64,000 nucleotides of DNA. Origin: Sedimentibacter sp. (GTDB lineage: Bacteria > Bacillota > Clostridia > Tissierellales > Sedimentibacteraceae). The stretch lies in contig JAHDLA010000001.1 of the NCBI GenBank assembly GCA_018436705.1, positions 180,926-244,925 of the forward strand. The letters run 5' to 3'. The notes beneath the pieces are model-generated. The model worked only from the letters and a program-made list of their open reading frames with translations, was not told the DNA's origin and did no database searches. The first letter of the stretch is position 1, and each line of letters opens with the position of its first letter. Shown here in pieces: positions 35,455 through 44,539 of the stretch. A program made the translations under genes and the position numbers.

Positions 35455-36222
35455 ATGAATACAAATTATGTTTTTAAAAGAACTGAGAAAAAATATTTAA
35501 TACCCGAAAATAAGTTCAATTTATTCATAAAACGAATTGATCCGTACATGACAGTTGATAAATACGGAATTCATACAATATGTAACATCTACTACGACAC
35601 TGATACCTTTGATTTAATACGAAAATCAATAGAAAAACCTGCATATAAGGAAAAGCTGAGACTAAGAAGCTACGGCATTCCTAATGATAATGACAGTGTG
35701 TTTCTTGAACTTAAAAAAAAATATGATCACACCGTTTTTAAAAGGAGGGCTGAGCTTACACTTAAAGAAGCTGAAAACTATCTGGAACATGGTATTGTTC
35801 CTGTGGAAAAAAACCAGATACTCAAAGAAATTGATTATTTCATTAAGATGTACAAACCGGATAAAAAAATATTTATTGCATATGACAGAATGGCCTTGTT
35901 CGGAAAGGAAGATGAAACCTTAAGAATAACATTTGATATGGACATACGAAGCAGGTTGCACGATTTAAATTTAGGCAGTGGTGATTACGGAAATTCTCTG
36001 CAAATCAATGGATATCTTATGGAGATAAAAATATCCGGTTCACTTCCCGTATGGCTTGCAAGTATACTGTCCGAGCTGAAAATATACCCTGCTTCATTTT
36101 CGAAATACGGAACAATATACAAGGATATAGTAAAAGAAAACTATATAGAATTGTTTGATTATGACAAATCAAATAATTTAACAGATATACGGAGGAATGA
36201 TAAATGTTTACAAGTATCTTAA
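35455..36222 (+). CDS. VTC-domain protein (polyphosphate-polymerase-like)
   Basis: 255 residues matching the VTC domain, a tunnel-shaped triphosphate-tunnel-type fold known from the yeast polyphosphate polymerase Vtc4. Features: FKRTEKKYLI at the start, IYYDT, KEKLRLRSYG, VFLELKKKYDHTVFKRR and a C-terminal EIKISGSLPVWL with SKYGTIYKD. Basic residues lining the tunnel are present, but activity on polyphosphate in bacteria of this type is not shown. Its end overlaps the DUF4956 gene; the two and the following lipoprotein gene form an operon. Confidence 0.85.
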   Translation: MNTNYVFKRTEKKYLIPENKFNLFIKRIDPYMTVDKYGIHTICNIYYDTDTFDLIRKSIEKPAYKEKLRLRSYGIPNDNDSVFLELKKKYDHTVFKRRAELTLKEAENYLEHGIVPVEKNQILKEIDYFIKMYKPDKKIFIAYDRMALFGKEDETLRITFDMDIRSRLHDLNLGSGDYGNSLQINGYLMEIKISGSLPVWLASILSELKIYPASFSKYGTIYKDIVKENYIELFDYDKSNNLTDIRRNDKCLQVS

Positions 36223-36878
36223 ATACAACCATAGAAACTCTTTCAGCATCTAATGCCATGCTGTGCACAGCTGTATCGTTGATGCTGGGTTTAATAATTT
36301 CCCTTACATACATGTCAGGGAAGTTATATTCCAAAAATTTTATAAGCACGCTGGTAATAATGCCGGTGCTGGTTCAAATAGTAATTATGCTGGTTAACGG
36401 TAATCTGGGAACAGGTGTTGCCGTAATGGGAGCATTCAGTCTTGTCAGATTTCGATCCGTACCGGGAAGCTCAAAAGAAATAAGCTTTATATTTTTTGCA
36501 ATGGCCATAGGCATAGCCACAGGCATGGGATATATTACATTTTCCATAGCGGTCACGTTGATTGTATGCCTTGTTTTCCTAATTCTCAGCAAGACATCCT
36601 TCGGCGAAAGCAGAATGTATGACAGAAATCTTAAAATTACAATACCTGAAGATTTAGATTACACACATGTATTTGATGATTTATTTGAAAAATATACAAA
36701 AATAGCTAATTTGGAAAAAGTAAAAACAACAAATTTAGGAAGCATGATTGAGCTTCATTACAATGTATCTATTAATAATCCCGATGAAGAGAAAAATTTC
36801 ATCGATGATTTAAGATGCCGAAACGGAAACTTAACAATAGTTTTAAGCAGGTATCCATCTCAATATGACGAATTATAG
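36204..36878 (+). CDS. DUF4956 membrane protein
   Basis: 224 residues. Four membrane segments in the first 140 residues, with the conserved GTGVAVMGAFSLVRFRSVPGSSKEI between segments two and three, then a cytoplasmic domain with a ferredoxin-like pattern (LKITIPEDLDYTHVFDDLFEKY). The family is usually next to VTC and CotH/beta-helix genes, as here. Function unknown. The start overlaps the VTC gene by 19 bases, and its ribosome site is GGAGGAATG. Confidence 0.87.
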   Translation: MFTSILNTTIETLSASNAMLCTAVSLMLGLIISLTYMSGKLYSKNFISTLVIMPVLVQIVIMLVNGNLGTGVAVMGAFSLVRFRSVPGSSKEISFIFFAMAIGIATGMGYITFSIAVTLIVCLVFLILSKTSFGESRMYDRNLKITIPEDLDYTHVFDDLFEKYTKIANLEKVKTTNLGSMIELHYNVSINNPDEEKNFIDDLRCRNGNLTIVLSRYPSQYDEL

Positions 36879-36886
36879 GAGGAAGT

Positions 36887-38749
36887 ATGAAAAAAATAAT
36901 TGCACTTATTCTTTGTACTGCACTGCTCGCATCCTGCAGCACAAATGAAGGCACTGAAACAGAAGCGGCAAATGAAAATATTGAAAACCCAAATGTACAG
37001 CTTAATATAAAAACTATGTCCGATAACATTGTAGAATACGAAGAAAATGATTTTTACACTGATTGGGAGGATGAAAATCCAATTTATATTACTTTAAACA
37101 ATTCATCGGCAAAAGTAGAAGGCAGCGGTGCCGAAGTAAATGGAAATATAATAACCGTAAAATCACCCGGGACATTCGTTATAAGCGGAAAGCTTGATGA
37201 CGGTCAGATAATAGTCGATTCCGAAAGTGACGATGCAGTAAAGCTTGTATTGAACAACGCCGAAATAAACTGTTCGGATAATTCTCCGGTATATATAAAA
37301 AATTCCGGAAAGACAATTATATCTCTGGCAGAAAATACTGAAAACACCGTAACAGACGGCGGCTCATACAACCTATCTGATGGGGAAGACGAACCGGACG
37401 CTGCTATTTTCAGCAAAAGTGACCTTACAATCAACGGCCCGGGCTCATTGACAGTAAATGCTAATTACAACAACGGTATTAAAGGTAAAGATAACTTAAT
37501 AATAACCGGCGGAAGCATTGCTGTTAATTCAGTTGATGACGGACTTACAGGACGTGATCTGCTTGCAGTGTCAGATGCAGATATTACAATAACTTCACAG
37601 GGTGATGGAATTAAGTCTACAAATGATGAGGATGAAACCATGGGAAATATAGTCCTGCAAAGTGGAAATCTTGTTATTTCTTCGGGCGCCAAGGGTATGG
37701 AAGCAGAAAATACAATAACTATAATTGACGGTAAATTTACAATAAATTCAACAGATGATTCGCTGCATTCAAACAAAAATATAGATATATCAGGCGGCGA
37801 ATTTGACATAACCTCTGAAGATGACGGAATACATGCAGATTCATCAATTAATATAGATGGAGGAACAATAAACATATTAAAATCTTATGAAGGAATTGAA
37901 AGTGCAAATATAAATATTTCCGAAGGTACAATGAAAATTAAGTCATCAGATGACGGTATTAATGTTGCCGGCGGAAATGACGGCTCTTCTATAAACGGCA
38001 GAGAATCACAGAGCTCATTTGCATCAAAAGAAAATTATAGTTTAAACATTTTAGACGGATCAATTTATATAGATGCCTCCGGAGACGGACTGGATGCTAA
38101 CGGTTCAATTTACATGAGCGGTGGAACGGTGATAGTAAACGGTCCGGTATCAAATGGCAATGGTGCTTTGGACTATGATCAGACTTTTGAAATTTCAGGA
38201 GGCCTTCTTGTTGCAACCGGAAGCGCCGGAATGGCTCAATCTCCATCAGAAAGTTCTTCTCAAAATTCTGTTTTGATTAATTATTCTCAAATACAAAGTG
38301 CCGGAACAATAGCTAATATTTCTGATGAAAGCGGAAACAGCCTAGTTACATTTGCACCGAGCAAGGATTATCAGACGCTATTAATAAGTACTCCGGATAT
38401 TGAATTGAATTCTATTTATCAATTATATACCGGAGGATCGTCCACCGAGACGGATGCTTATGGGCTGTCTGTAAACGGAACATATACAAATGGAACTAAA
38501 TTAACTGATTTTACAGTTTCTAAATCAGTATTGTCCATAACAGAAACCGGAGAAGAATCAGCAGGGTCATTCATGCCCGGACAAAGAGGAGCAGGAGGAA
38601 AAGAGGGAGGTATGAGCCCCGGAATGAACAACGCAGGTGAAAATAACAGACCTGAAGCACCAGGTGATTTTGAAGGAGAGATGCCTGAAATGCCTCAAAA
38701 TATACCTGACTTCGAAAACCAAATGCCAACCGACATAACAGAAAATTAA
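36887..38749 (+). CDS. Lipoprotein with carbohydrate-binding beta-helix domain (Cthe_2159-like)
   Basis: 620 residues. Signal peptide with lipobox LLASC (Cys about 16). Residues about 40-430 are short repeats of the type GGxxxIxSxDDGIxA (SVDDGLTGRD, STDDSLHSNK, SEDDGIHADS, SSDDGINVAG), a right-handed parallel beta-helix as in the calcium-dependent Cthe_2159 family that binds acidic or cellulosic polysaccharide. The C-terminal tail is Gly/Met/Pro/Glu rich and probably disordered. Co-transcribed with VTC and DUF4956, so the three probably handle a surface polymer together. Confidence 0.86.
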   Translation: MKKIIALILCTALLASCSTNEGTETEAANENIENPNVQLNIKTMSDNIVEYEENDFYTDWEDENPIYITLNNSSAKVEGSGAEVNGNIITVKSPGTFVISGKLDDGQIIVDSESDDAVKLVLNNAEINCSDNSPVYIKNSGKTIISLAENTENTVTDGGSYNLSDGEDEPDAAIFSKSDLTINGPGSLTVNANYNNGIKGKDNLIITGGSIAVNSVDDGLTGRDLLAVSDADITITSQGDGIKSTNDEDETMGNIVLQSGNLVISSGAKGMEAENTITIIDGKFTINSTDDSLHSNKNIDISGGEFDITSEDDGIHADSSINIDGGTINILKSYEGIESANINISEGTMKIKSSDDGINVAGGNDGSSINGRESQSSFASKENYSLNILDGSIYIDASGDGLDANGSIYMSGGTVIVNGPVSNGNGALDYDQTFEISGGLLVATGSAGMAQSPSESSSQNSVLINYSQIQSAGTIANISDESGNSLVTFAPSKDYQTLLISTPDIELNSIYQLYTGGSSTETDAYGLSVNGTYTNGTKLTDFTVSKSVLSITETGEESAGSFMPGQRGAGGKEGGMSPGMNNAGENNRPEAPGDFEGEMPEMPQNIPDFENQMPTDITEN

Positions 38750-38760
38750 ATATAATTAAA

Positions 38761-38789
38761 AACAGAAGTACACTAAATGTACTTCTGTT
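38761..38789. terminator. Bidirectional terminator
   Basis: The 12-base arms AACAGAAGTACA and TGTACTTCTGTT with a 5-base loop, T run on the plus side and A run on the other. It ends the VTC operon and the convergent DUF2156 gene. Confidence 0.92.
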
Positions 38790-38792
38790 TTT

Positions 38793-39713
38793 TTATAAAC
38801 TCACTTTAACCAAATATTTCTTTACCATTTTTACGGGATGGTATGACTTTTTTGCTTTTCTAAGACCTATATTTCCTGTATCTTCCTGCCTGTTTACAAG
38901 CTCGATATCATCAAAGCTCTCCATCAAGAACTGCCTGTTTAAAAATGCATATATCCCTTTATAAATTACTTCCCCTCTTTCGACATGTATAACAGCCATT
39001 TTGTCATTGACCTTTTCTCCTACAGCAAATCCTGCTAGATTTCCGTCCACATATATTGCAATTGATTTTAAATCAAAAAAATGTAATTCGCTAAACAAAT
39101 CCTTAATTGCATCAATTTCCATAAGCATCTCTTTATCAACTGTTACGGCCACTTCTTCGTGCCATCTGTGCAAAAGCTCAAGACAATCTTTTATTACCTT
39201 TTCATTATCTATTTTTTTAATTTCATATTCATATGATTTTCTGAAAGAATTGACATGATTCTTTTTTCCGTGATACTTCTTTCCTCTCAGTTCTATCAAA
39301 TCTGTTGTATTATACACATACTCAAAATCATTTACATCCTCAGTTGCTTCTATTTTAAAATCTGTGTATTTTTTCAAATCCTCAATAAACTTTTCGTCCA
39401 CATCACCGAAAAGATAGTTTCTGTCTGTATAATTTTCATTTCTCTCAATAAGCTTATCTACAATATCCGTTAAATTTTCTTTTTCATACTTTAACGGCTG
39501 GGCATAGAATGTACCCTTGCCTTCCTCATTTTTTTCTATAACCAATGCATCATTAATTACTGCATATTTGACATTATTCAGCTTTCTCCACATATAAAGT
39601 GAAGAAAATAAGTACTCGTATGACTCCAGGTTTTCCTTATCTACATATTGTTCAATTACATCTTTGTCCTCAAGAGACAGACATTTAAAATTTATAATAA
39701 CAATCACTCCCAT
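38793..39713 (-). CDS. DUF2156 domain protein (GNAT-fold, MprF C-domain-like)
   Basis: 306 residues, soluble. The pattern LESYEYLFSSLYMWRKLNNVKYA, RGKKYHGKKNHVNSFRKSYEYE and the C-terminal LNRQFLMESFDDIELVNRQEDTGNIGLRKAKKSYHPVKMVKKY identify the DUF2156 family, a double-GNAT fold related to the aminoacyl-tRNA-dependent lipid transferase domain of MprF. The start is doubtful: the ATG overlaps its own GGGAGTG ribosome site, so initiation may be at a non-ATG codon several residues later. Confidence 0.85.
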   Translation of the reverse strand: MGVIVIINFKCLSLEDKDVIEQYVDKENLESYEYLFSSLYMWRKLNNVKYAVINDALVIEKNEEGKGTFYAQPLKYEKENLTDIVDKLIERNENYTDRNYLFGDVDEKFIEDLKKYTDFKIEATEDVNDFEYVYNTTDLIELRGKKYHGKKNHVNSFRKSYEYEIKKIDNEKVIKDCLELLHRWHEEVAVTVDKEMLMEIDAIKDLFSELHFFDLKSIAIYVDGNLAGFAVGEKVNDKMAVIHVERGEVIYKGIYAFLNRQFLMESFDDIELVNRQEDTGNIGLRKAKKSYHPVKMVKKYLVKVSL

Positions 39714-39849
39714 TAATTAATAATAATAATATTAATCATTAACACTTAATATAATTACCCTCTATCATTATTAATAAACATTTTTATATATTATACTAAC
39801 ATATAATTATAAAGTTTCAACATCCTTATTACCATTAAATTTATTTTTT

Positions 39850-39886
39850 AAAGTCACTTGACAATTTAAAGTAACTATGCTATTTT
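39850..39886 (+). promoter_or_regulatory. Promoter and direct repeat before ccdA
   Basis: TTGACA (39858-39863), 17 bases, TATTTT (39881-39886). AAAGTCACT (39850-39858) and AAAGTAACT (39868-39876) form a direct repeat with an 18-base period around the -35. The HxlR-type regulator encoded in the operon is a plausible binder. Confidence 0.55.
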
Positions 39887-39918
39887 ATTTTTATACTAAC
39901 TAACATATGGGGGATGCC

Positions 39919-40620
39919 ATGAATTTTATACTCGTTTTTCTTGAAGGTTTTTTATCATTTTTTTCACCCTGCGTACTGCCTTTGATACCTGTATACATAA
40001 GCTATCTTGCAGGCAACGGGAAAAAAATAAGTTCTGACGGAACTGTATTGTACGAGAGAAAAACTGTATTTACAAATACATTTGCTTTTGTTCTGGGAAT
40101 CTCAAGTGTATTTTTTATTTTGGGATTGTCTTTTTCTGCTTTGGGAACATTTTTAAACAAAAACCGAAGCTTATTCAGCCATATAGGAGGCATAGTAATC
40201 ATTATTATGGGTCTTGTTCAGCTGGATTTAATAAAACTTAATTTTCTTAAATCTGAAAGAAGATTTCACATGGATTTATCTGATATAAAAATGAATCCCG
40301 TCATAGCTTTTTTCATGGGATTTACATTCAGTTTTGCATGGACTCCATGTGTAGGCCCGGCTCTGTCTTCAGTTTTGATAATGGCATCAAATTCCGGCAG
40401 TGTTTTTTACGGTAACATGCTGGTATTATTATATACTCTGGGATTCATAATACCTTTTATAATCTTGGGACTATTTACGTCTGAAGCATTGAATTTTTTC
40501 AAAAAGAAAAAGAATATGGTAAAATATACAATCAAAGCAGGAGGAATCATATTAATTATAATCGGTATTATGACATTTACCGGTTCACTTGCGGATATAA
40601 GCAGATTACTTGCTTTTTAA
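39919..40620 (+). CDS. ccdA: CcdA-like thiol-disulfide membrane transporter
   Basis: Carries reducing equivalents across the membrane from cytoplasmic thioredoxin. 233 residues, six membrane segments, with the redox cysteines in FFSPCVLPLIPVY (first segment) and FAWTPCVGPALSS (fourth), both in the Pro-Cys context typical of CcdA/DsbD. An in-frame ATG at 39907 is part of the GGGGGA ribosome site; 39919 is the better start. First gene of a redox operon with thioredoxin. Confidence 0.92.
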   Translation: MNFILVFLEGFLSFFSPCVLPLIPVYISYLAGNGKKISSDGTVLYERKTVFTNTFAFVLGISSVFFILGLSFSALGTFLNKNRSLFSHIGGIVIIIMGLVQLDLIKLNFLKSERRFHMDLSDIKMNPVIAFFMGFTFSFAWTPCVGPALSSVLIMASNSGSVFYGNMLVLLYTLGFIIPFIILGLFTSEALNFFKKKKNMVKYTIKAGGIILIIIGIMTFTGSLADISRLLAF

Positions 40621-40700
40621 TAAAATTTATTTTATTTGTTTATAATTAAAATTATTGTATGAGCAAATAATAAACGTACTACGAATTACAAGGAGAAAAA

Positions 40701-41132
40701 ATGAAAATTCAATATAATTTACCCTGTAATATAGCTCAGACACTGAATATAATCGGCGATAAATGGTCGCTTCTCATACTGCACAGAATATTTATAGGAT
40801 GCGAAACATATAAAGATATACAAGAAGGACTTGAAGGAATCGCTACAAATTTGCTGTCAGAAAGGCTGAAAAGCATGGAAGCTGATGATCTTATAACTAG
40901 AGAGCTTTACCAAGACCATCCTCCAAGGTATAAATATACTCTGACAGAAAAAGGTATGGATTTAGTTGATGTCTTTAACAGTCTGATGTTGTGGGGAGAA
41001 AAACATCTGAACAAATGCTATAAAAAGCTGATTCACAAAAATTGCGGAGGCAGTGTAGAGCACAGATATTACTGCACCGAGTGTAATAAAAATGTTGATG
41101 CAATAGAACTGGACGTAACAGATCCAGAATAA
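40701..41132 (+). CDS. HxlR-family transcriptional regulator with C-terminal Cys/His cluster
   Basis: 143 residues. Winged helix of HxlR type (about 10-105): DKWSLLILHRIFIGCETYKDIQEGLEGIATNLLSERLKSME, then HPPRYKYTLTEKG wing. A C-terminal extension has a possible zinc ribbon, HKNCGGSVEHRYYCTECNK. The N-terminal Cys (NLPCNIAQTLNIIGDKW) matches the conserved redox-sensing Cys of YodB/HypR. Lies between ccdA and the reductase, so thiol-stress control of this operon is likely. Confidence 0.87.
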   Translation: MKIQYNLPCNIAQTLNIIGDKWSLLILHRIFIGCETYKDIQEGLEGIATNLLSERLKSMEADDLITRELYQDHPPRYKYTLTEKGMDLVDVFNSLMLWGEKHLNKCYKKLIHKNCGGSVEHRYYCTECNKNVDAIELDVTDPE

Positions 41133-41145
41133 TAGGAGAGAATAT

Positions 41146-41997
41146 ATGGTAGATATTTTAATAGTAGGTGCTGGGCCGGCAGGTTTATCAGCAGCTGTAA
41201 ATGCGATAACAAGAGGAAAGACCGTACGCATTTTCAACAATAAAGAAAACTATTTGTCAAAGGCAGAAAGAGTTGACAATCACCTAGGATTTTACAATAT
41301 CAGCGGAAAAGATTTAATGAATAAGTTCAAAGAACACGCAGAAGCTATGAATATAAAAATCGAGGAAGGAAAAGTTGTAAACATCCTTCCAATGGGCGAA
41401 AGCTTCATGGTAAATATAAACGGAGAAATTGAAGAAGCAAAGAAAGTAATACTTGCAATGGGAATATCAAAAGTTAAAGAACTTCCCGGCGAAGGTAAGC
41501 TGCTGGGCATGGGAGTAAGCTACTGTGCAACCTGCGACGGAATGCTTTACAGAAATAAAGATGCTGTCGTATGGGACCAATCCAAAGATGCCCTTGAAGA
41601 GGCAAATTATTTAAGCAGCATAGGTGTCAATGTTACATTTGTTTCAAAAAATCCACGTTCTGAACATTTAAATAAAAGCATAAAATATTATAACGGTGCT
41701 CTTACAAAAATTATAGGTGAAGATGTGGTGGAAGCCGTTATTGCAGGCCAAGAAAAAATAGCATCTGATGCGGTATTTATGCTGCGGGATGCCGTTGCGC
41801 CTACAGCGCTTATTGACGGATTAAAAACAGAAGGAAACTTTATAGCAGTTGACAGAAACATGGAAACAAACATAAGCGGTGTATATGCCACAGGGGATAT
41901 AACAGGTAAGCCGCTGCAGCTTTCTAAGGCAGTGAGCGAAGGTTTAATCGCTGCACAGCATGCAGCTTTACAAATAGATAAAATTAAGGAGAATTAA
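41146..41997 (+). CDS. Thioredoxin-reductase-like flavoprotein without NAD(P)H motifs (FFTR-like)
   Basis: 283 residues. FAD-binding GAGPAGLSAAVNA at the N-terminus, redox motif YCATCDGMLYR at about 126-136, and C-terminal FAD motif GVYATGDITGKPLQLSKAVSEG. The middle domain, where TrxB carries GGGNTA and HRR for NADPH, reads AVVWDQSKDALEEANYL and FVSKNPRS: both motifs are absent. That is the mark of pyridine-nucleotide-independent reductases such as ferredoxin-dependent flavin thioredoxin reductase of clostridia. The gene ends one base before the thioredoxin gene, its evident partner. Confidence 0.85.
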   Translation: MVDILIVGAGPAGLSAAVNAITRGKTVRIFNNKENYLSKAERVDNHLGFYNISGKDLMNKFKEHAEAMNIKIEEGKVVNILPMGESFMVNINGEIEEAKKVILAMGISKVKELPGEGKLLGMGVSYCATCDGMLYRNKDAVVWDQSKDALEEANYLSSIGVNVTFVSKNPRSEHLNKSIKYYNGALTKIIGEDVVEAVIAGQEKIASDAVFMLRDAVAPTALIDGLKTEGNFIAVDRNMETNISGVYATGDITGKPLQLSKAVSEGLIAAQHAALQIDKIKEN

Positions 41998-41998
41998 A

Positions 41999-42328
41999 AT
42001 GGCAGAACAAATAAAATACGTAAAAAGCACTAAGGAATTTGATGATTTACTTTCAAAAGAAAAATATGTACTGGTAGATTTCTGGGCTACTTGGTGCGCA
42101 CCATGCAGAATGATTGCACCGGTAATAGAAAAATTATCAGAACAATATGGAGGAAAAATAACTGTTGCAAAGGTTGATGTGGATCAGCAGCAGGAGCTTT
42201 CAATTCGCTATGGAATTCAAAGCATTCCGACAGTAATTCTATATAAAGAAGGAAAAATAGAGGCAAAAGAAATAGGTGTAAAACCTATGGCTTCTTTCAC
42301 AAAAATGCTCGACAGCCACATAGCTTAA
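41999..42328 (+). CDS. trxA: Thioredoxin
   Basis: 109 residues, classical thioredoxin fold. Active site WATWCAPCRM (Cys about 32 and 35), with Ala replacing the usual Gly between them; conserved Asp in VDFWA, cis-Pro in QSIPTVILYKEG. Directly follows the flavoprotein reductase. It probably shuttles electrons to cytoplasmic targets and to CcdA. Confidence 0.95.
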   Translation: MAEQIKYVKSTKEFDDLLSKEKYVLVDFWATWCAPCRMIAPVIEKLSEQYGGKITVAKVDVDQQQELSIRYGIQSIPTVILYKEGKIEAKEIGVKPMASFTKMLDSHIA

Positions 42329-42337
42329 TAAAAAAAT

Positions 42338-42367
42338 GGAACGACAATATTTTAATGATGTCGTTCC
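42338..42367 (+). terminator. Terminator of the redox operon
   Basis: The arms GGAACGACA and TGTCGTTCC with a 12-base loop, followed by TAATTTTTTT. Its A-rich left side may let it serve the convergent chemoreceptor gene too. Confidence 0.88.
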
Positions 42368-42390
42368 TAATTTTTTTACAAATAACTTTT

Positions 42391-43212
42391 TTATATTAAA
42401 TTTTCAGCCATATCAACAAGTTCTTCGGACATTCCGGACAAGGATTGAATTGATGTACTTATTTCCTCGGTTGATGCAGTTATTTGAGCCAGCGTTGAAG
42501 AAAGCTCTTGACTTTGTTTGCAAACCTTCTCATTTTCACATTTTAGTTTTTCCAATATATCATTTATTTTTTTTGTAGAACTTGAGCTGTTTTCAGCCAA
42601 CTGGCTGATTTCATTTGCCACTACATTGAAGCCTTTTCCCGCATCCCCTGCGCGGGCAGCTTCAATTGCTGCATTAAGACCTAACAGTTTAGTCTGCCTT
42701 GATATATTGTAAACCGCATCAACAATTTTATCGGTTTCCTTAACAGATTGAAGGTTTACTTTAGAATTGCTTTCCATTTGGCAGCTAAGTCCGCCTACCT
42801 TCTCTAATCCTGATGCGTTGTCAGTTATAGATGTTGTAATTTGTTCTATGATCAAAGATAAATTCTGAGCCATACTTACCAGCTTTTCTTTAGAATCTAA
42901 TGATTCTGCAACTACTACACATCCAATAATTACACTATCATCAAATAATGGTACTGCTCTTCCCATGTACGGTATGCCGTACAATTCACGCGGAACCTGT
43001 CTTATGATAGGCTTTTTTAATTTCATAGCTTCAAATGCAACTGCACCTTCTTTAAGTATGTCTCCTTCATGTACATCAAACCTAATAGTCTTGCCAGGTT
43101 TTATTGCAATAATTTTTTCTGTGTCACATACAGTAATATTAAAATCCGCTGTCACTAATTTTTGAAAAATACCTATAAACTCTCCCAATATTTCTAAATG
43201 TTCTTTTTTCAT
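42391..43212 (-). CDS. Soluble methyl-accepting chemotaxis-type receptor
   Basis: 273 residues, no membrane segment. An N-terminal sensor domain of about 125 residues (PAS- or diacid-sensor-like, with [26 protein letters not shown]) is followed by a short signalling coiled coil whose tip reads [34 protein letters not shown] sequence (begins [17 protein letters not shown]). The receptor is cytoplasmic, like B. subtilis YfmS. It would act through CheA/CheW encoded elsewhere. A single gene by layout. Confidence 0.9.
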   Translation of the reverse strand: MKKEHLEILGEFIGIFQKLVTADFNITVCDTEKIIAIKPGKTIRFDVHEGDILKEGAVAFEAMKLKKPIIRQVPRELYGIPYMGRAVPLFDDSVIIGCVVVAESLDSKEKLVSMAQNLSLIIEQITTSITDNASGLEKVGGLSCQMESNSKVNLQSVKETDKIVDAVYNISRQTKLLGLNAAIEAARAGDAGKGFNVVANEISQLAENSSSSTKKINDILEKLKCENEKVCKQSQELSSTLAQITASTEEISTSIQSLSGMSEELVDMAENLI

Positions 43213-43323
43213 TTACCCTCCCAAATACATTATATATGTATACGTTTTCATGCATTAAATAATACATTGACAGAAAATTTTATTTATTCATGATGTATCA
43301 CCATAGTTATCAAAAATAAATAG

Positions 43324-43881
43324 TTAAATCCATTCATATCTTAAAAGGCCATACATGCACAAATCATACCATTTTCCATTCCTCAAAACAAACTGCCTTA
43401 AAACCCCCTCCTTTATAAAGCCTGACTTTTCATACAAAGCAATTGCGGCATGATTAAATTCCAGAACATTAAGTTGTATCCTGTGAAAATTCAAATCATT
43501 AAATCCGTAACTCAGAAGCAGATCCAAAGATTCTCTGCCGTATCCTCTGCCTCTCGTATTTACATCACCGATGCCGATAAACAAGGTTGCAACATTATTT
43601 TCCCAAATTATATCATCAAATCCCGCAATTCCTATTATTTCATTATTTTCTGCTAGCCTAACTGCAAACACAACAGACTCTTTATTTTTTTCATATTTCT
43701 CAAAAGTTTTATCAACATCTTCCTTTTTTTGCGGTATCGGAGGCATATAATCATAGAACTTCAAAAATTCGATGTCTGAAAACCATTTATAAATAACTTC
43801 CATATCCTCTTTTTCAATTTTGTTTAAAAAAACCCTCAGAGACGATTTTTTTCGGAATTTAACTTCATCAGTTGATTTCAT
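43324..43881 (-). CDS. GNAT-family N-acetyltransferase (RimJ/RimL-like)
   Basis: 185 residues. Acetyl-CoA-binding loop GRGYGRESLDLLLSYGF and the following LNFHRIQLNVLEFNHAAIALYEKSGFIKEGVLR are the classical RimJ/RimL-type signature. The substrate cannot be told. Monocistronic; ribosome site AAGGA. Confidence 0.9.
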   Translation of the reverse strand: MKSTDEVKFRKKSSLRVFLNKIEKEDMEVIYKWFSDIEFLKFYDYMPPIPQKKEDVDKTFEKYEKNKESVVFAVRLAENNEIIGIAGFDDIIWENNVATLFIGIGDVNTRGRGYGRESLDLLLSYGFNDLNFHRIQLNVLEFNHAAIALYEKSGFIKEGVLRQFVLRNGKWYDLCMYGLLRYEWI

Positions 43882-44063
43882 AGATTTATCCTTGTATTTT
43901 TATTTCACTAATCTATAAAATATTTTATAGATTAATGGACAAATTGTCAAATAAAAAGAACATTTCTTATATTTTAACAATTTATTTATAAATTGTAAAA
44001 CAAACTAAAAATTAATTTTAATTAATTTTTTTAGACATTTTTAGTTCCAAATAATTTAACATT

Positions 44064-44096
44064 AAAAAAACTGCCTTAAATCTTTTCAAAAGGCAG
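44064..44096 (-). terminator. Terminator of the gloA/PPC pair
   Basis: The arms CTGCCTT (44071-44077) and AAGGCAG (44090-44096), 12-base loop, with seven Ts following on the minus strand. Confidence 0.85.
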
Positions 44097-44105
44097 CTTT
44101 CATAA

Positions 44106-44528
44106 CTAGTCAAATTTTAAAAGGTTTAGTCCAACATCATCATTAAACTCTCTTTCAACTGAACCGTCAATTATATTTATAAACAATTCGCATGTTGCAC
44201 TTACAACCGCTGAATTTAGGTGTCCTCCACGAACACTGTATTTTTTATCTCCCACACTCATATGCAAATGATTATAGAACTGGCCTTCTTTTGTAGTAAT
44301 ACTTCCTGTTAGTGAAACAATTTCAAAATCTCCTGTGTATTTTTCAGAATGATATTTCTTTTCTTTTGTGTCAAACAATCCAATCACTATTTCACCCACT
44401 GCTCCCAGTGCATTGATATTGGCAAGCTTTATATCTTCTTTTGCACATATTTTTATTATTTCTGCAACAACTTCTTCACCCTTATCTATTCTTGCGATTA
44501 TTGTATTGTTAAATCTCTTGTATTCCAT
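44106..44528 (-). CDS. PPC (DUF296) domain protein
   Basis: About 140 residues, a complete stand-alone PPC domain: GAVGEIVIGLFDTKEKKYH, FEIVSLTGSITTKEGQFYNHLHMSVGD with the metal-binding-type His residues, and a C-terminal strand LNLLKFD. Bacterial members form trimers and have been linked to DNA binding or cofactor roles, but the function is not settled. The ATG at 44528 is preferred to the GTG at 44534, because the GTG lies in the AGAGGTG ribosome site. It follows gloA closely. Confidence 0.87.
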   Translation of the reverse strand: MEYKRFNNTIIARIDKGEEVVAEIIKICAKEDIKLANINALGAVGEIVIGLFDTKEKKYHSEKYTGDFEIVSLTGSITTKEGQFYNHLHMSVGDKKYSVRGGHLNSAVVSATCELFINIIDGSVEREFNDDVGLNLLKFD

Positions 44529-44539
44529 AAGCACCTCTT

